A stretch of 64,000 bases of DNA from assembly GCF_946190275.1 (NCBI RefSeq), contig NZ_CAMHZQ010000003.1, positions 1 to 64,000 on the forward strand. The letters are read 5' to 3'. Both the position numbers and the translations under genes were made by a program. The notes below the pieces were generated by a model, which saw only the letters and a program-made list of their open reading frames with translations, did no database searches and had not been told where the DNA came from. Shown here piece after piece: positions 1 through 8,497 of this stretch (position 1 is the stretch's first letter; the number at the start of each line of letters is the position of its first letter). The DNA comes from Streptococcus mitis. GTDB lineage: Bacteria > Bacillota > Bacilli > Lactobacillales > Streptococcaceae.

Positions 1-1
1 A

Positions 2-33
2 TCAAAAAAGAAAGGACGAAATTTGTCCTTTCT
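2..33 (-). terminator. Rho-independent terminator
   Basis: On the minus strand a GAAAGGAC / GTCCTTTC stem with a short loop is followed by a run of T. It lies about 130 bases past the stop of the DUF389 gene and probably ends that transcript. Confidence 0.7.
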
Positions 34-163
34 AGATATTAGCTTTTCTTCAACCCACTACAGTTGACAAAGAGCCTTTATATTTTATTTAATCTGAGCT
101 AGTAGTGATTGGTCAAAGCACCACACAAGATTTACTTTCATAAGTTAGATAAAGTCAGTATCC

Positions 164-1213
164 TCAATCCTTGTCTGCTTCATTTTCTTTTACGAGATCG
201 TTTTGTGAATCTTTTTCAGAGAGTTTTTGATCAATATACTTGTCAATGTTTTCATAAAATTCCTTGGTCGCTTCACTATCTAATGTTGGCGAGTTCTGAA
301 CTTGATTCACTTTCAATTGAACAGATTGAATACCGTAAGAGGCTTGTTTTTGGTGGAGTGTTTCTAATTCTTCTTCTGAAATCGGATCTCCAACAACCGT
401 CAAGACCAATTCATTGTTACTTGACTTGTAGACTTGATTAATAACCGTATAATTGGCGAACTCTTTTCCTACAAACTGTTTGATCCCTTCTTTGCGCGCT
501 TGTTCTATTGTCAGAGTAACTGCCGAATAGCTAGCTGGAAGAATCAACAATACAATCAAAGAAATCAAGCCAATTCTCATTTTAATGCTCAGCTCTTTAA
601 ATGAAGTTAAAGGAGATTTTCTCATCAAAATTCTTGTTCCAACAATGTTGGCTAGCATGATAAAGACACAGTTGATCAAGAAAAGATAGAGAGCCCCCAA
701 TAAAAATCGTACATTCCCATTAGCTAAACCATAGCCAGCAGTACAGATAGGCGGCATCAAAGCTGTAGCAATGGCTACTCCTGGCACGATATTGTTTGCT
801 TCTTTTTTCCTTGAACCGATCACACCAGCAATCCCACCAGCAATAGCAATGAGAACATCCCAAATGGTTGGAGAGGTTCGTGCGATCAACTCGCTACTTG
901 CATAAGACAAGGGAGAAATCCAGAAATACAGAGTCGAGACAAGCAAACTGACCAACACTTGAGTCAATAAAACCTCTAGAGATTGCTTGATTAAACGCGT
1001 ATCAAAAATAGCTAAACCGAATCCCAGTCCAACAATCGGTGTCATGAGAGGTGAAATTAACATGGCTCCAATAATAACAGCTGTTGAATTCATATTTAGA
1101 CCGATAGAGGCAATAAAAATTGCACACATCAAAATCGCTGTATCTCTCAATCGAACATGAAGGTCATCGTATAATTTCTCACGGTATTCCCGTGTTGAAT
1201 AATTGGCAGTCAT
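164..1213 (-). CDS. DUF389 family membrane protein (TIGR00341-like), intact copy
   Basis: A 349-aa integral membrane protein. Several hydrophobic segments lie in about residues 28-240, followed by a hydrophilic, charged C-terminal region of about 100 residues. The N-terminal part, with the segment [20 protein letters not shown], matches the DUF389 family, whose biochemical role is not settled. The ATG overlaps the stop of the upstream K+ channel gene (ATGA) and has a good RBS inside that gene, so the two are translationally coupled. Codons 1-136 are duplicated exactly at 2047-2446. The family call is confident; the function is unknown. Confidence 0.8.
   Translation of the reverse strand: MTANYSTREYREKLYDDLHVRLRDTAILMCAIFIASIGLNMNSTAVIIGAMLISPLMTPIVGLGFGLAIFDTRLIKQSLEVLLTQVLVSLLVSTLYFWISPLSYASSELIARTSPTIWDVLIAIAGGIAGVIGSRKKEANNIVPGVAIATALMPPICTAGYGLANGNVRFLLGALYLFLINCVFIMLANIVGTRILMRKSPLTSFKELSIKMRIGLISLIVLLILPASYSAVTLTIEQARKEGIKQFVGKEFANYTVINQVYKSSNNELVLTVVGDPISEEELETLHQKQASYGIQSVQLKVNQVQNSPTLDSEATKEFYENIDKYIDQKLSEKDSQNDLVKENEADKD
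805..1204. repeat. 400-bp perfect direct repeat, copy 1
   Basis: Identical by eye to 2047-2446 at a constant offset of 1242 bases. It covers codons 4-136 of the intact DUF389 gene. Confidence 0.9.
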
Positions 1214-1533
1214 TTGTCCTCTCCTCTTTCCTTATTTAAATCGGTATAATAATTAATAATAACAGCTGATAAACAGCCAAAAAATATGAGCCCATAAATC
1301 GTCAAGAAGACACTGGTAATCCTTCCAATCAAGGTCACAGCTAGGAGATCCCCGTAGCCGACAGTCGTCGAAGTCACAAAAGCATACCAAAGACCGTCTC
1401 CGTAATTTGTGATAGCAGGTTCAACTAGGAAAAGCACGCCTCCTGACCCAAAAACAAAGGTCACAAAACTCAGAGCAAACCGAGTAAAACCCGTAACCTG
1501 TATAATATGCCATAACATTTTTAAACGTCTCAT
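1210..1533 (-). CDS. Small two-TM potassium channel (Ion_trans_2 pore)
   Basis: 107 aa with a first membrane helix at about residues 14-36, a pore loop carrying the K+ selectivity filter TTVGYGD at about residues 56-62, and a second helix at about 70-94. This is a minimal KcsA-like pore without a regulatory RCK domain. The start is supported by GGAGAA upstream of the ATG. The stop overlaps the start of the DUF389 gene, so channel and DUF389 protein are probably made together. The opening stimulus cannot be read from the sequence. Confidence 0.8.
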   Translation of the reverse strand: MRRLKMLWHIIQVTGFTRFALSFVTFVFGSGGVLFLVEPAITNYGDGLWYAFVTSTTVGYGDLLAVTLIGRITSVFLTIYGLIFFGCLSAVIINYYTDLNKERGEDK

Positions 1534-1546
1534 TTGTTCTCCTTAT

Positions 1547-1891
1547 TCATACTAGCTCCTGACCGAGCCGTTTTTTCCAATAATCAAAGTGAAGATAGGA
1601 CATGATCTCCATCAGAGAAAGATAGACAAACTGATAGATCTGATTTAAGCTGATTATCAACTGATATTGTTTGAAAAATGACTGGAAGAAAGACCAGATA
1701 TGACTGTCTTGAATCAGTCCCTTCTTAACATCAGACAGGATATTAGCTAAAGCTCCCAAGGACTGAAACGGTAAATCCTTGACATTTATATAGATCCGGT
1801 CCACCACATCATTCAGACTGGTATCTTGGATGGCATGAAATTCTCCAAAGAGAACTCCTGCCGCTCCAAGAGTAGAAACAAATTCCACCAA
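1547..1891 (-). CDS. Unrecognised open frame, probably a gene fragment
   Basis: Up to 114 codons open, beginning only at a TTG without a clear RBS. The first codons overlap, in another frame, the tail of a TMEM175-like remnant, so the true 5' end has probably been lost. The product has no clear signal peptide and weak hydrophobicity, and I do not recognise a domain. It ends 13 bases before the K+ channel start. It may be the 3' remnant of a gene cut by the rearrangement that produced the neighbouring DUF389 duplication. Confidence 0.35.
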   Translation of the reverse strand: MVEFVSTLGAAGVLFGEFHAIQDTSLNDVVDRIYINVKDLPFQSLGALANILSDVKKGLIQDSHIWSFFQSFFKQYQLIISLNQIYQFVYLSLMEIMSYLHFDYWKKRLGQELV

Positions 1892-2046
1892 ATAATTTCT
1901 GAGGAAATTTTCTCAACCTTTTCCCATAATGTGTTTAGTGCCATCCATAACGATCCCAACCAGAAAAAGGAAAGAAAACAAGCAAAGAAATTTTGCCGTA
2001 AATCCCAAAAAGCTTCAAGACTTGGTGTTGTTGGTTTTTCTAACTC
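1872..2046 (-). pseudogene. Remnant of a TMEM175/DUF1211-like channel gene
   Basis: In the minus-strand frame starting at 2046 the sequence reads [20 protein letters not shown] and continues through FWLGSLWMALNTLWEKVEKI to a WWNLFLLL segment. This pattern (short loop, helix, then a helix with W/N-L-L-F-L-L) resembles the first half of TMEM175-type (DUF1211) K+ channel subunits. There is no start codon: the 5' end is joined directly to the truncated DUF389 copy, and after about 55 codons the match stops. A fragment, not an expressed channel. Confidence 0.45.
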
Positions 2047-2455
2047 TTTTCCTTGAACCGATCACACCAGCAATCCCACCAGCAATAGCAATGAGAACAT
2101 CCCAAATGGTTGGAGAGGTTCGTGCGATCAACTCGCTACTTGCATAAGACAAGGGAGAAATCCAGAAATACAGAGTCGAGACAAGCAAACTGACCAACAC
2201 TTGAGTCAATAAAACCTCTAGAGATTGCTTGATTAAACGCGTATCAAAAATAGCTAAACCGAATCCCAGTCCAACAATCGGTGTCATGAGAGGTGAAATT
2301 AACATGGCTCCAATAATAACAGCTGTTGAATTCATATTTAGACCGATAGAGGCAATAAAAATTGCACACATCAAAATCGCTGTATCTCTCAATCGAACAT
2401 GAAGGTCATCGTATAATTTCTCACGGTATTCCCGTGTTGAATAATTTCCGTTCAT
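2015..2455 (-). pseudogene. Truncated duplicate of the DUF389 gene
   Basis: 146 codons. Residues 4-136 are identical to the N-terminal part of the DUF389 protein at 164-1213; the last 10 residues come from the joined TMEM175-like remnant in a different frame. It has its own RBS (AAAGGAG, 7 bases before the ATG). The product would hold only about half the membrane domain and lack the C-terminal region, so it is probably non-functional. The first residues (MNGN versus MTAN) show that the duplication boundary lies just inside the coding start. Confidence 0.75.
2047..2446. repeat. 400-bp perfect direct repeat, copy 2
   Basis: Second copy of 805-1204 with no mismatch seen. The left junction (TTTTCC) abuts the TMEM175-like remnant. 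The 2456-2745 stretch beyond the truncated gene holds no supported feature. Confidence 0.9.
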
Positions 2456-2745
2456 TGGTTACTCCTTTTATTTTATATAATCTTGTTTCTGCATGGATGA
2501 TGGTAGAGAGACTTCTGTCCAATCTTACATATTTTTCTTCTCACCTGTTATTCTTTTGAAAATTATCTTTTAAGTATCCGTCAGTCCATCCTTTATATTA
2601 TATCAAAAATTTTACAGTTTTTCTCTGACGAAATCTATCAATTGAATAGATAGATGAAGCAAGAAATTTTTGTTTCCTTATCCGAAGAAGGAAAAACGGT
2701 ATCTCCTGAACCTTGATACTATGCGTTTTATTCTTTATAATTTAG

Positions 2746-4257
2746 CTATTTCAAAATTACAAGTTCTCCATTCTTAATTTCCCAAACTTGGTCAAACTTA
2801 CTTAATAATTCGTTTTGGCGATGTAAAGTAACAATGACGGCACTTGGTAGTTCCAGAACTCTTTCCAATTCCATTTTAAACTGATTAGTATCCAAGGCAG
2901 AGAAAGGTTCGTCTAGGATAAGCAATGGATTTTTACGATTTTTCTCACGATTTAAATACATTCGTTGTTGCTGACCACCTGACAGGGATTGTGGTGGAAT
3001 TTTTTCAAAATCTTCTTCTCTGAATTTTTCATTGAAACTATTGAATAGTGTTACATTATTTTCATAACTCGAAATAAATGTATGTTCTTGTTGCAGAATC
3101 ATACCGAATCTTCCCCAAAGATGGTCCAAAACAAGCCCATCTAGCACAATTTGTCCTTCAAAATCTTCATCTGTTCCATTTAAAATGTTGAGAAGACTAC
3201 TTTTTCCAGAACCATTCTTACCAATAAGCGCAATTTTATCCCCTTTTTGAATCGTAGCGGAAGTAATTATCAATTTTGATTCTCCCAGTTGTTTGGAAAT
3301 GTTTTTCAAAGTAATCGTATCAAAAGAATGTTGAGGTGCTTGAACTGAAACGGGTCTCCCAACAATGTTTTGAAAACTCTTGATTACAGGCTTTACGGAC
3401 TCTAACATTTGTAAATCATAAAGGATTTCCTGTATTGGTTCAGAAAAAGCATTAATATATCCGAAACTCGCCACCACCTCAGGAATACCGAGTTGCTGGT
3501 GAGATAGAGAGTAGGCTAAATAAATAAACAGAACAAGACTAATGAATTCAAAAGAAACACCTGTCAATAAGATGCCTGTAATTTTTGTCAAACCATACTT
3601 AAAATACTTATCCTGCAAATTCTTTAGAGATCTCTTTTGTTGATTCAAAAAATGCGACATAGTTAGTTTATTTACCAAATGATGTCCCATGAGCAAATCC
3701 TCCAAAGTTCGATAGTAATCTCCTTGTTTTTTCAAGTAAACCTGTCTACGATTAGCGGTCAACTTCCCAACGATTTTAGGAATTTGAATACTAATTCCAG
3801 TGGAAAAGATTAAAATCAGTGATACAATAGGATTAATTGTTCTGCTAATAATGAAAGCGTAAATGATGATACGTAAAATTTGTTTGATAAAACTCATCAA
3901 TGGAGGAAGGTAATCCTTTTCCAACGAATCTAGGTCATTAGATTGAAAGGAAATATACTCTGCTACTGTTTTCTGCTTGAAATCGTGGTGACTGAGTCCC
4001 AGAAGTGAACGAAACCACTCATTTTTCAAAGTAGTCGAAAAGATAATCCCCTGCTTCCAATCAAGTATCATTTGGATATAGTTACAACTCAAATAGCCTG
4101 CCACTGACATAGAGTAACCATATAGAGCTACTTGATAATCCCCTTTGATTAATGCCTGCGTGAAATACGGTAACAAAGCTGTGCAGATATTCGATACTAC
4201 ACCAAAAAGAAAATTAAAGAAGAGATACCATCTAATAGTTTTAAGATATGGTAGCAT
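2746..4257 (-). CDS. ABC exporter, fused membrane and ATPase domains
   Basis: 503 aa. An N-terminal transmembrane domain of about 290 residues is fused to an ATPase domain with Walker A GKNGSGKS at about 346-353, a Q-loop near LQQEHTF, signature LSGGQ at about 425-429, Walker B LLILDEP at about 445 and a switch His in VTLHR. The spacing between Walker A and signature (about 72 residues) is shorter than usual, so the helical subdomain is reduced. It probably acts as a homodimer or with a lost partner. A decayed XRE-type regulator lies upstream on the same strand. Substrate unknown; lipid, peptide or drug export are possible. Confidence 0.75.
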   Translation of the reverse strand: MLPYLKTIRWYLFFNFLFGVVSNICTALLPYFTQALIKGDYQVALYGYSMSVAGYLSCNYIQMILDWKQGIIFSTTLKNEWFRSLLGLSHHDFKQKTVAEYISFQSNDLDSLEKDYLPPLMSFIKQILRIIIYAFIISRTINPIVSLILIFSTGISIQIPKIVGKLTANRRQVYLKKQGDYYRTLEDLLMGHHLVNKLTMSHFLNQQKRSLKNLQDKYFKYGLTKITGILLTGVSFEFISLVLFIYLAYSLSHQQLGIPEVVASFGYINAFSEPIQEILYDLQMLESVKPVIKSFQNIVGRPVSVQAPQHSFDTITLKNISKQLGESKLIITSATIQKGDKIALIGKNGSGKSSLLNILNGTDEDFEGQIVLDGLVLDHLWGRFGMILQQEHTFISSYENNVTLFNSFNEKFREEDFEKIPPQSLSGGQQQRMYLNREKNRKNPLLILDEPFSALDTNQFKMELERVLELPSAVIVTLHRQNELLSKFDQVWEIKNGELVILK

Positions 4258-4504
4258 ATACGATACTCCTTGCTAATGCGTTTTTTTACATATCTCAGAA
4301 CAATCTCTACTATTCCTTATTTCAGATAGTGCGATACTCAGACATTGAGTGCAATAATTGTAAATCACACAAGTTCTGCAGTTTTTACTATCATTCAAAA
4401 TATAATTTGCTATTTTGTAAAATATAGGTCTATCCCATGTTTCTTTGATAGATGTAAAATGAATATTTCCAACACTTCTATTGAAAGTAAGCTTTTCAGT
4501 TTTT

Positions 4505-4606
4505 CTAACGATTTAGGCTATTTCGTGACACACCCACAATCCGTGAAAATTCTGGTTATATCAGATTATGTGATTTTCGTAAGAATTTTATATTGTCTCC
4601 AATCAT
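4505..4606 (-). pseudogene. Decayed XRE-family (HTH_3) regulator
   Basis: A strong RBS (AAGGAGACTACC) precedes an ATG at 4606. The reading MIGDNIKFLRKSHNLI, stop, PEFSRIVGVSRNSLNR is the N-terminal helix-turn-helix of an XRE/PezA-type repressor in which CAA (Gln) has become TAA at codon 17, with further stops or frameshifts after about codon 33. The frame cannot be followed reliably below 4505. It may once have regulated the ABC exporter downstream. The rest of 4258-5015 shows only AT-rich sequence with no supported gene. Confidence 0.6.
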
Positions 4607-5015
4607 GGTAGTCTCCTTTTACTTGATAAAACTATTATAACATTTAGAAATTAAAAACTGGTTCAAAATCAATAGGATGTGTGTATTCGATACATTCAAT
4701 AAATTCTTGGAAACAGTTCTACACCAGTTACACAAATCTATATACACCTATCTCATTCAAAATAAAAAGAAAGCTGCAGTTCTTTTAATCCTGTATCAAC
4801 GATTCATTCTGAAATCGAATAGGAGACATTTCCCAAGTCTACAATTCACTTCATCTCAAATTAATTTTTGTAATTCACCCTTAGTTTATAGATTTTATAC
4901 TCAACAAAAGTATAAAGCATACAAAACTTCACTTTGAACCAGTATTTATACTATATTCCGTATTAAAAATTCTATTATTGGTTTTGTAAAAAACAGTCTT
5001 CAAATATCCTGAAAT

Positions 5016-5053
5016 ATAGCAAAAAGAGATTGGGTAAAAACTCATTCTCTCTT
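5016..5053 (-). terminator. Terminator after the histidine kinase
   Basis: The minus strand reads AGAGAATGAGT, a short loop, then CCCAATCTCT and TTTTTG just past the kinase stop. The stem has two mismatches. Confidence 0.55.
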
Positions 5054-5054
5054 C

Positions 5055-6029
5055 TCACTCAAGGACTAAGTTCACTTGAGCAAACTGAATCCGCACTGTC
5101 GTTCCTTTTCCGACCTCAGACTCGATGCGAATCTGGTGACCCAGTTCTTCAGAAATTTTCTTAGATAGGTAAAGTCCAAGTCCAGATGACTGCTGGGTTA
5201 GGCGTCCATTATATCCTGAAAAGCCACGTTCAAAGACTCGGAGGACATCACTGTTTTTTATCCCGATTCCTGTATCCTTGATACAGAGTTCCTGGCCTTC
5301 CATATAAATCTCCAGACCACCTTCCTTGGTATACTTGAGACTATTTGAGATAATTTGTTCAATGACCACTAGTAGCCACTTCTTATCCGTCACGATTTCT
5401 TTATCAAGGTCATGTAGATTGACATTTAGGCCTTTTTGAATAAAGAAAAGAGCATATTTACGAATTATTTCCTTGACCAAGTCCTCAATTTGAACCTGCT
5501 TTAAGACCAAATCATCATGGAAACTTTCTAAACGCAGGTACTGTAAAACTAGATTGGTATAGGAATCAATCTTGAAAATTTCCTGTTCTAATTGCTGCTT
5601 TAATTGGCGGTCAGCTACTTCTGCAACTAAGAGTTGACTGGCTGCAATGGGGGTCTTTATCTGATGGACCCACAAGGTATAGTAATCCAACAAATCCGTC
5701 AGTTTTCTTTCTGAATCTGACCTCTGCTGATAGAGTTCCATCTCACGAGCTTCTAATTTTTCTGCTAAAGCTATTTCCAAAGGAGATTTGGCTTCCCTCT
5801 CCCCATAGAGAATTTCCTGACGATATACCTGCATTTCTACCAATATGTCCCAAGCAAAAAATAAAATGGTTACAAAGCAACACAAGAGGAAAAAATAGAG
5901 AAAGTAAATTCCTAAACTGGCAAATAAAAACTGAAAGAGTAATACCAGAAACGTCAAAGAAAGTAGATAGACAAACAGACGACTACGGGAACGCAGATAG
6001 GCTAGAAAAAATTGTTTCCAATCAAGCAT
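5055..6029 (-). CDS. Sensor histidine kinase, short BceS-like type (pneumococcal TCS01 position)
   Basis: 324 aa. Two membrane helices at about residues 16-40 and 42-62 with almost no extracellular loop, so it is an intramembrane-sensing kinase. The phosphoacceptor is His122 in LWVHQIKTP, followed by an N box (EQIISNSLKYT), G1 DTGIGI and G2 GLGLYLSKKI. It would autophosphorylate and pass phosphate to the regulator encoded directly upstream, whose gene it overlaps by 8 bases. Relatives of this type respond to cell-envelope-active peptides through a BceAB transporter; none is adjacent here, and the ligand is inference. Confidence 0.88.
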   Translation of the reverse strand: MLDWKQFFLAYLRSRSRLFVYLLSLTFLVLLFQFLFASLGIYFLYFFLLCCFVTILFFAWDILVEMQVYRQEILYGEREAKSPLEIALAEKLEAREMELYQQRSDSERKLTDLLDYYTLWVHQIKTPIAASQLLVAEVADRQLKQQLEQEIFKIDSYTNLVLQYLRLESFHDDLVLKQVQIEDLVKEIIRKYALFFIQKGLNVNLHDLDKEIVTDKKWLLVVIEQIISNSLKYTKEGGLEIYMEGQELCIKDTGIGIKNSDVLRVFERGFSGYNGRLTQQSSGLGLYLSKKISEELGHQIRIESEVGKGTTVRIQFAQVNLVLE

Positions 6030-6699
6030 GCTTCAATCCGTACCCTATTCCTTTCTTGGTTTCGATAAATCCTACCAAGCCATGGTCTTCCAATTTTTTA
6101 CGCAAACGAGCTACATTGACAGAGAGGGTATTATCATCAATGAAAAAGTCACTGTTCCAAAGTTCCCGCATCAGGTCATCACGCGCTACGATGTTGCCTG
6201 CATGCTCAAATAAAACACGTAAAATCTGGAATTCGTTCTTGGTCAAATTCAAGACTTGCCCTTGATAATGTAAATCCATGGATTTGGTATTGAGGATCAC
6301 ACCGGCATATTCTAATAAACTCTCGTCTCGCCCAAACTCATAGGAACGACGCAGCAAGCCCTGAACCTTGGCTAGAAGAACCTGCTGATCAAAAGGCTTG
6401 GTCACAAAGTCATCCGCCCCCATATTGATTGCCATGACGATATCCATAGCCTGGTCTCTGGAAGACAGAAACATGATAGGTACCTTGGAAATCTTGCGAA
6501 TCTCCTGGCACCAGTGATAGCCATTAAACAAGGGCAAGCCAATATCCATAAGGACCAAATGAGGTTCCGACTGGACAAAAAGACTCAAAACTTCCATAAA
6601 GTCTTCTACCAGGACCACTTCAAATCCCCATTCAGAGAGCATTTTCCCGACTTGTTGACGAATGACCTGATCATCTTCTACTAATAAAATCTTATGCAT
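6022..6699 (-). CDS. OmpR/PhoB-family response regulator
   Basis: 225 aa from the ATG at 6699, which sits behind AAAGGAGGAG; a longer in-frame start at 6789 has no RBS and adds an unlikely 30 residues. The receiver domain (about 1-115) has the acidic pair at Asp9/Asp10, phosphoacceptor Asp52 in VLMDIGLP and a Lys in TKPF; the winged-helix DNA-binding domain follows (about 130-225). It is first in a two-gene operon with the histidine kinase. Target genes are not evident in the window. Confidence 0.9.
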   Translation of the reverse strand: MHKILLVEDDQVIRQQVGKMLSEWGFEVVLVEDFMEVLSLFVQSEPHLVLMDIGLPLFNGYHWCQEIRKISKVPIMFLSSRDQAMDIVMAINMGADDFVTKPFDQQVLLAKVQGLLRRSYEFGRDESLLEYAGVILNTKSMDLHYQGQVLNLTKNEFQILRVLFEHAGNIVARDDLMRELWNSDFFIDDNTLSVNVARLRKKLEDHGLVGFIETKKGIGYGLKHA

Positions 6700-6854
6700 G
6701 CACTCCTCCTTTTCTATTATTATAACAGATTTTTCCATGCTGGAAGGTCCGAAACTGAATTTGAAGCAGCTTGTTTTTAGCCAGTACAAACAGGCAACCC
6801 TACTAGCTAATTTGAGGGAAATTTGATAAGATAAATAAAAAGAAAGGAGCTCTT

Positions 6855-7928
6855 ATGGCCAATATTTTTGATTATCTGAAAGATGTCGCACACGATTCCT
6901 TTTACGACCTTCCTTTGAATGAGTTAGACATTCTAGCCTTAACAGAAATCACCTACCTCTCCTTTGATAATTTGGTCTCCGCAAGTCCTCAGCGACTTTT
7001 AGACCTGGCACCTCAGGTCCCAAGAGAATCTAACATGTTGACCAGCAAAAATCGCCTCCAGCTATTAGATGAACTAGCTCAACACAAGCGCTTCAAAAAT
7101 TGCAAACTCTCCCATTTTATCAACGACATTGATCCTGAACTGCAAAAGCAATTTGCGGCTATGACCTACCGCCTCACTCTCGATACCTATCTGATTGTCT
7201 TTCGTGGGACAGATGACAGTATCATTGGCTGGAAGGAAGATTTCCACCTGACCTATATGAAGGAAATTCCTGCTCAAAAGCATGCCCTTCGCTATTTAAA
7301 GAACTTTTTTGCCCAACATCCTAAGCAAAAGGTCATTCTGGCTGGGCATTCCAAGGGAGGAAATCTAGCCATCTATGCTGCTAGTCAAATTGAGCAAAGC
7401 TTACAAAATCAAATCACAGCAGTTTATACCTTTGATGCGCCTGGCCTCCACAAAGAACTGACACAAACTGAGGGCTATCAAGGGATAATGGATAGAACCA
7501 AGGTCTTCATCCCTCAAGGCTCCATTATCGGTATGATGATGGAAATCCCTAACCAGCAAATCATCGTGCACAGTACTGCCTTGGGTGGTATCGCCCAGCA
7601 CGATACCTTTAGTTGGCAGATTGAGGACAAGCACTTCGTCCAACTGGATAAAATCAACAGTGATAGTCAACAAGTAGACAAAACCTTCAAGGAGTGGGTG
7701 GCTACAGTCCCTGACGAGGAACTTCAGCTCTACTTCGACCTCTTCTTTGGCACTATTCTTGATGCTGGTATTAGCTCCATTAATGACCTGTCGTCCTTAA
7801 AGGCTATCGAACACATTCATCATCTCTTTGTCCAAGCGCAATCCCTCACTCCAGAAGAAAGGGAAACTATGGGTCGCCTTACCCAGTTATTGATTGATAC
7901 CCGTTACCAAGCCTGGAAGAATAGATAA
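6855..7928 (+). CDS. Lipase-like alpha/beta hydrolase (DUF2974, Mbeg1-like)
   Basis: 357 aa, no signal peptide, so cytoplasmic. The nucleophile elbow AGHSKGGN near residue 163 is the typical GxSxG serine hydrolase motif, and FRGTDDSIIGWKEDF at about 115-130 resembles the oxyanion region of class 3 lipases. It matches the conserved Mbeg1-like hydrolases of streptococci. RBS AAAGGAG lies directly upstream. It is divergent from the two-component operon and ends at its own terminator. Substrate unknown. Confidence 0.75.
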   Translation: MANIFDYLKDVAHDSFYDLPLNELDILALTEITYLSFDNLVSASPQRLLDLAPQVPRESNMLTSKNRLQLLDELAQHKRFKNCKLSHFINDIDPELQKQFAAMTYRLTLDTYLIVFRGTDDSIIGWKEDFHLTYMKEIPAQKHALRYLKNFFAQHPKQKVILAGHSKGGNLAIYAASQIEQSLQNQITAVYTFDAPGLHKELTQTEGYQGIMDRTKVFIPQGSIIGMMMEIPNQQIIVHSTALGGIAQHDTFSWQIEDKHFVQLDKINSDSQQVDKTFKEWVATVPDEELQLYFDLFFGTILDAGISSINDLSSLKAIEHIHHLFVQAQSLTPEERETMGRLTQLLIDTRYQAWKNR

Positions 7929-7972
7929 AAAGCTTATGATAAGGTTTTTGCCTTTTCATAAGCTTTTTTGTT
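7929..7972 (+). terminator. Rho-independent terminator
   Basis: AAAAGCTTATGA, a loop, TCATAAGCTTTTTTG directly after the hydrolase stop; nearly symmetric, so it may also serve the convergent Rrf2 gene. Confidence 0.8.
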
Positions 7973-7984
7973 TTAAAGAAGAAT

Positions 7985-8422
7985 TCAATCCTTCATCTGA
8001 CTCTCTGCATCAGCCACGACCTGTTCTAAACTGGTCTGACCAAGCTCAGCCTCCATAGCCAGCTGGATTCTCTCCAATTTTTGATCCAAAACATCATGAA
8101 TATGAGCTCCGACTGGACAGTTTGGATTTGGATTGTCATGGAAGCTGAAGAGTTGACCTGTCTTACCAAGACATTCGACCGCCTGATAAACATCTAAAAG
8201 ACTAATATCCTTGAGATCCTTAACAATCTCTGTCCCACCTGTTCCACGCGCTACTGAAATCATCTCTGCCTTCTTCAACTGAGACAAGGTCTTTCTGATA
8301 ATGACAGGATTGACCCCGACACTAGCAGCCAGAAAATCACTGGTCACCTTGCTTTCCTTCCCCTTGAGGGCAATGATTATCAGCATATGAGTCGCAATGG
8401 TAAATCTACTTGGAATTTGCAT
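7985..8422 (-). CDS. Rrf2-family transcriptional regulator
   Basis: 145 aa with an N-terminal winged helix-turn-helix (about 1-60, including VNPVIIRKTLSQLKKAEMI) and the glycine-rich wing ARGTGG. The Fe-S ligand pattern of IscR/NsrR is not present: only two Cys occur, in AVECLG and PNCPVG, so it resembles the YwnA/CymR branch rather than a cluster-binding sensor. RBS AAAAGGAG fits the start. It precedes the phosphoesterase gene's 3' end on the same strand; targets are unknown. Confidence 0.85.
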   Translation of the reverse strand: MQIPSRFTIATHMLIIIALKGKESKVTSDFLAASVGVNPVIIRKTLSQLKKAEMISVARGTGGTEIVKDLKDISLLDVYQAVECLGKTGQLFSFHDNPNPNCPVGAHIHDVLDQKLERIQLAMEAELGQTSLEQVVADAESQMKD

Positions 8423-8497
8423 CCTCTTCTCCTTTTTACGAGGCTACCCCGCCTCTACTCTTCTTTTTCTTTTATTATACCCTTTTTAGTTGTAATG

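Noticed and set aside
1826..2147. Two overlapping plus-strand frames in the fragment region
   Set aside because: Both are antisense to recognisable minus-strand remnants and lack RBS.
4677..4937. 86-codon plus-strand open frame between the regulator remnant and the kinase
   Set aside because: No RBS, no recognisable pattern and a composition like AT-rich spacer.
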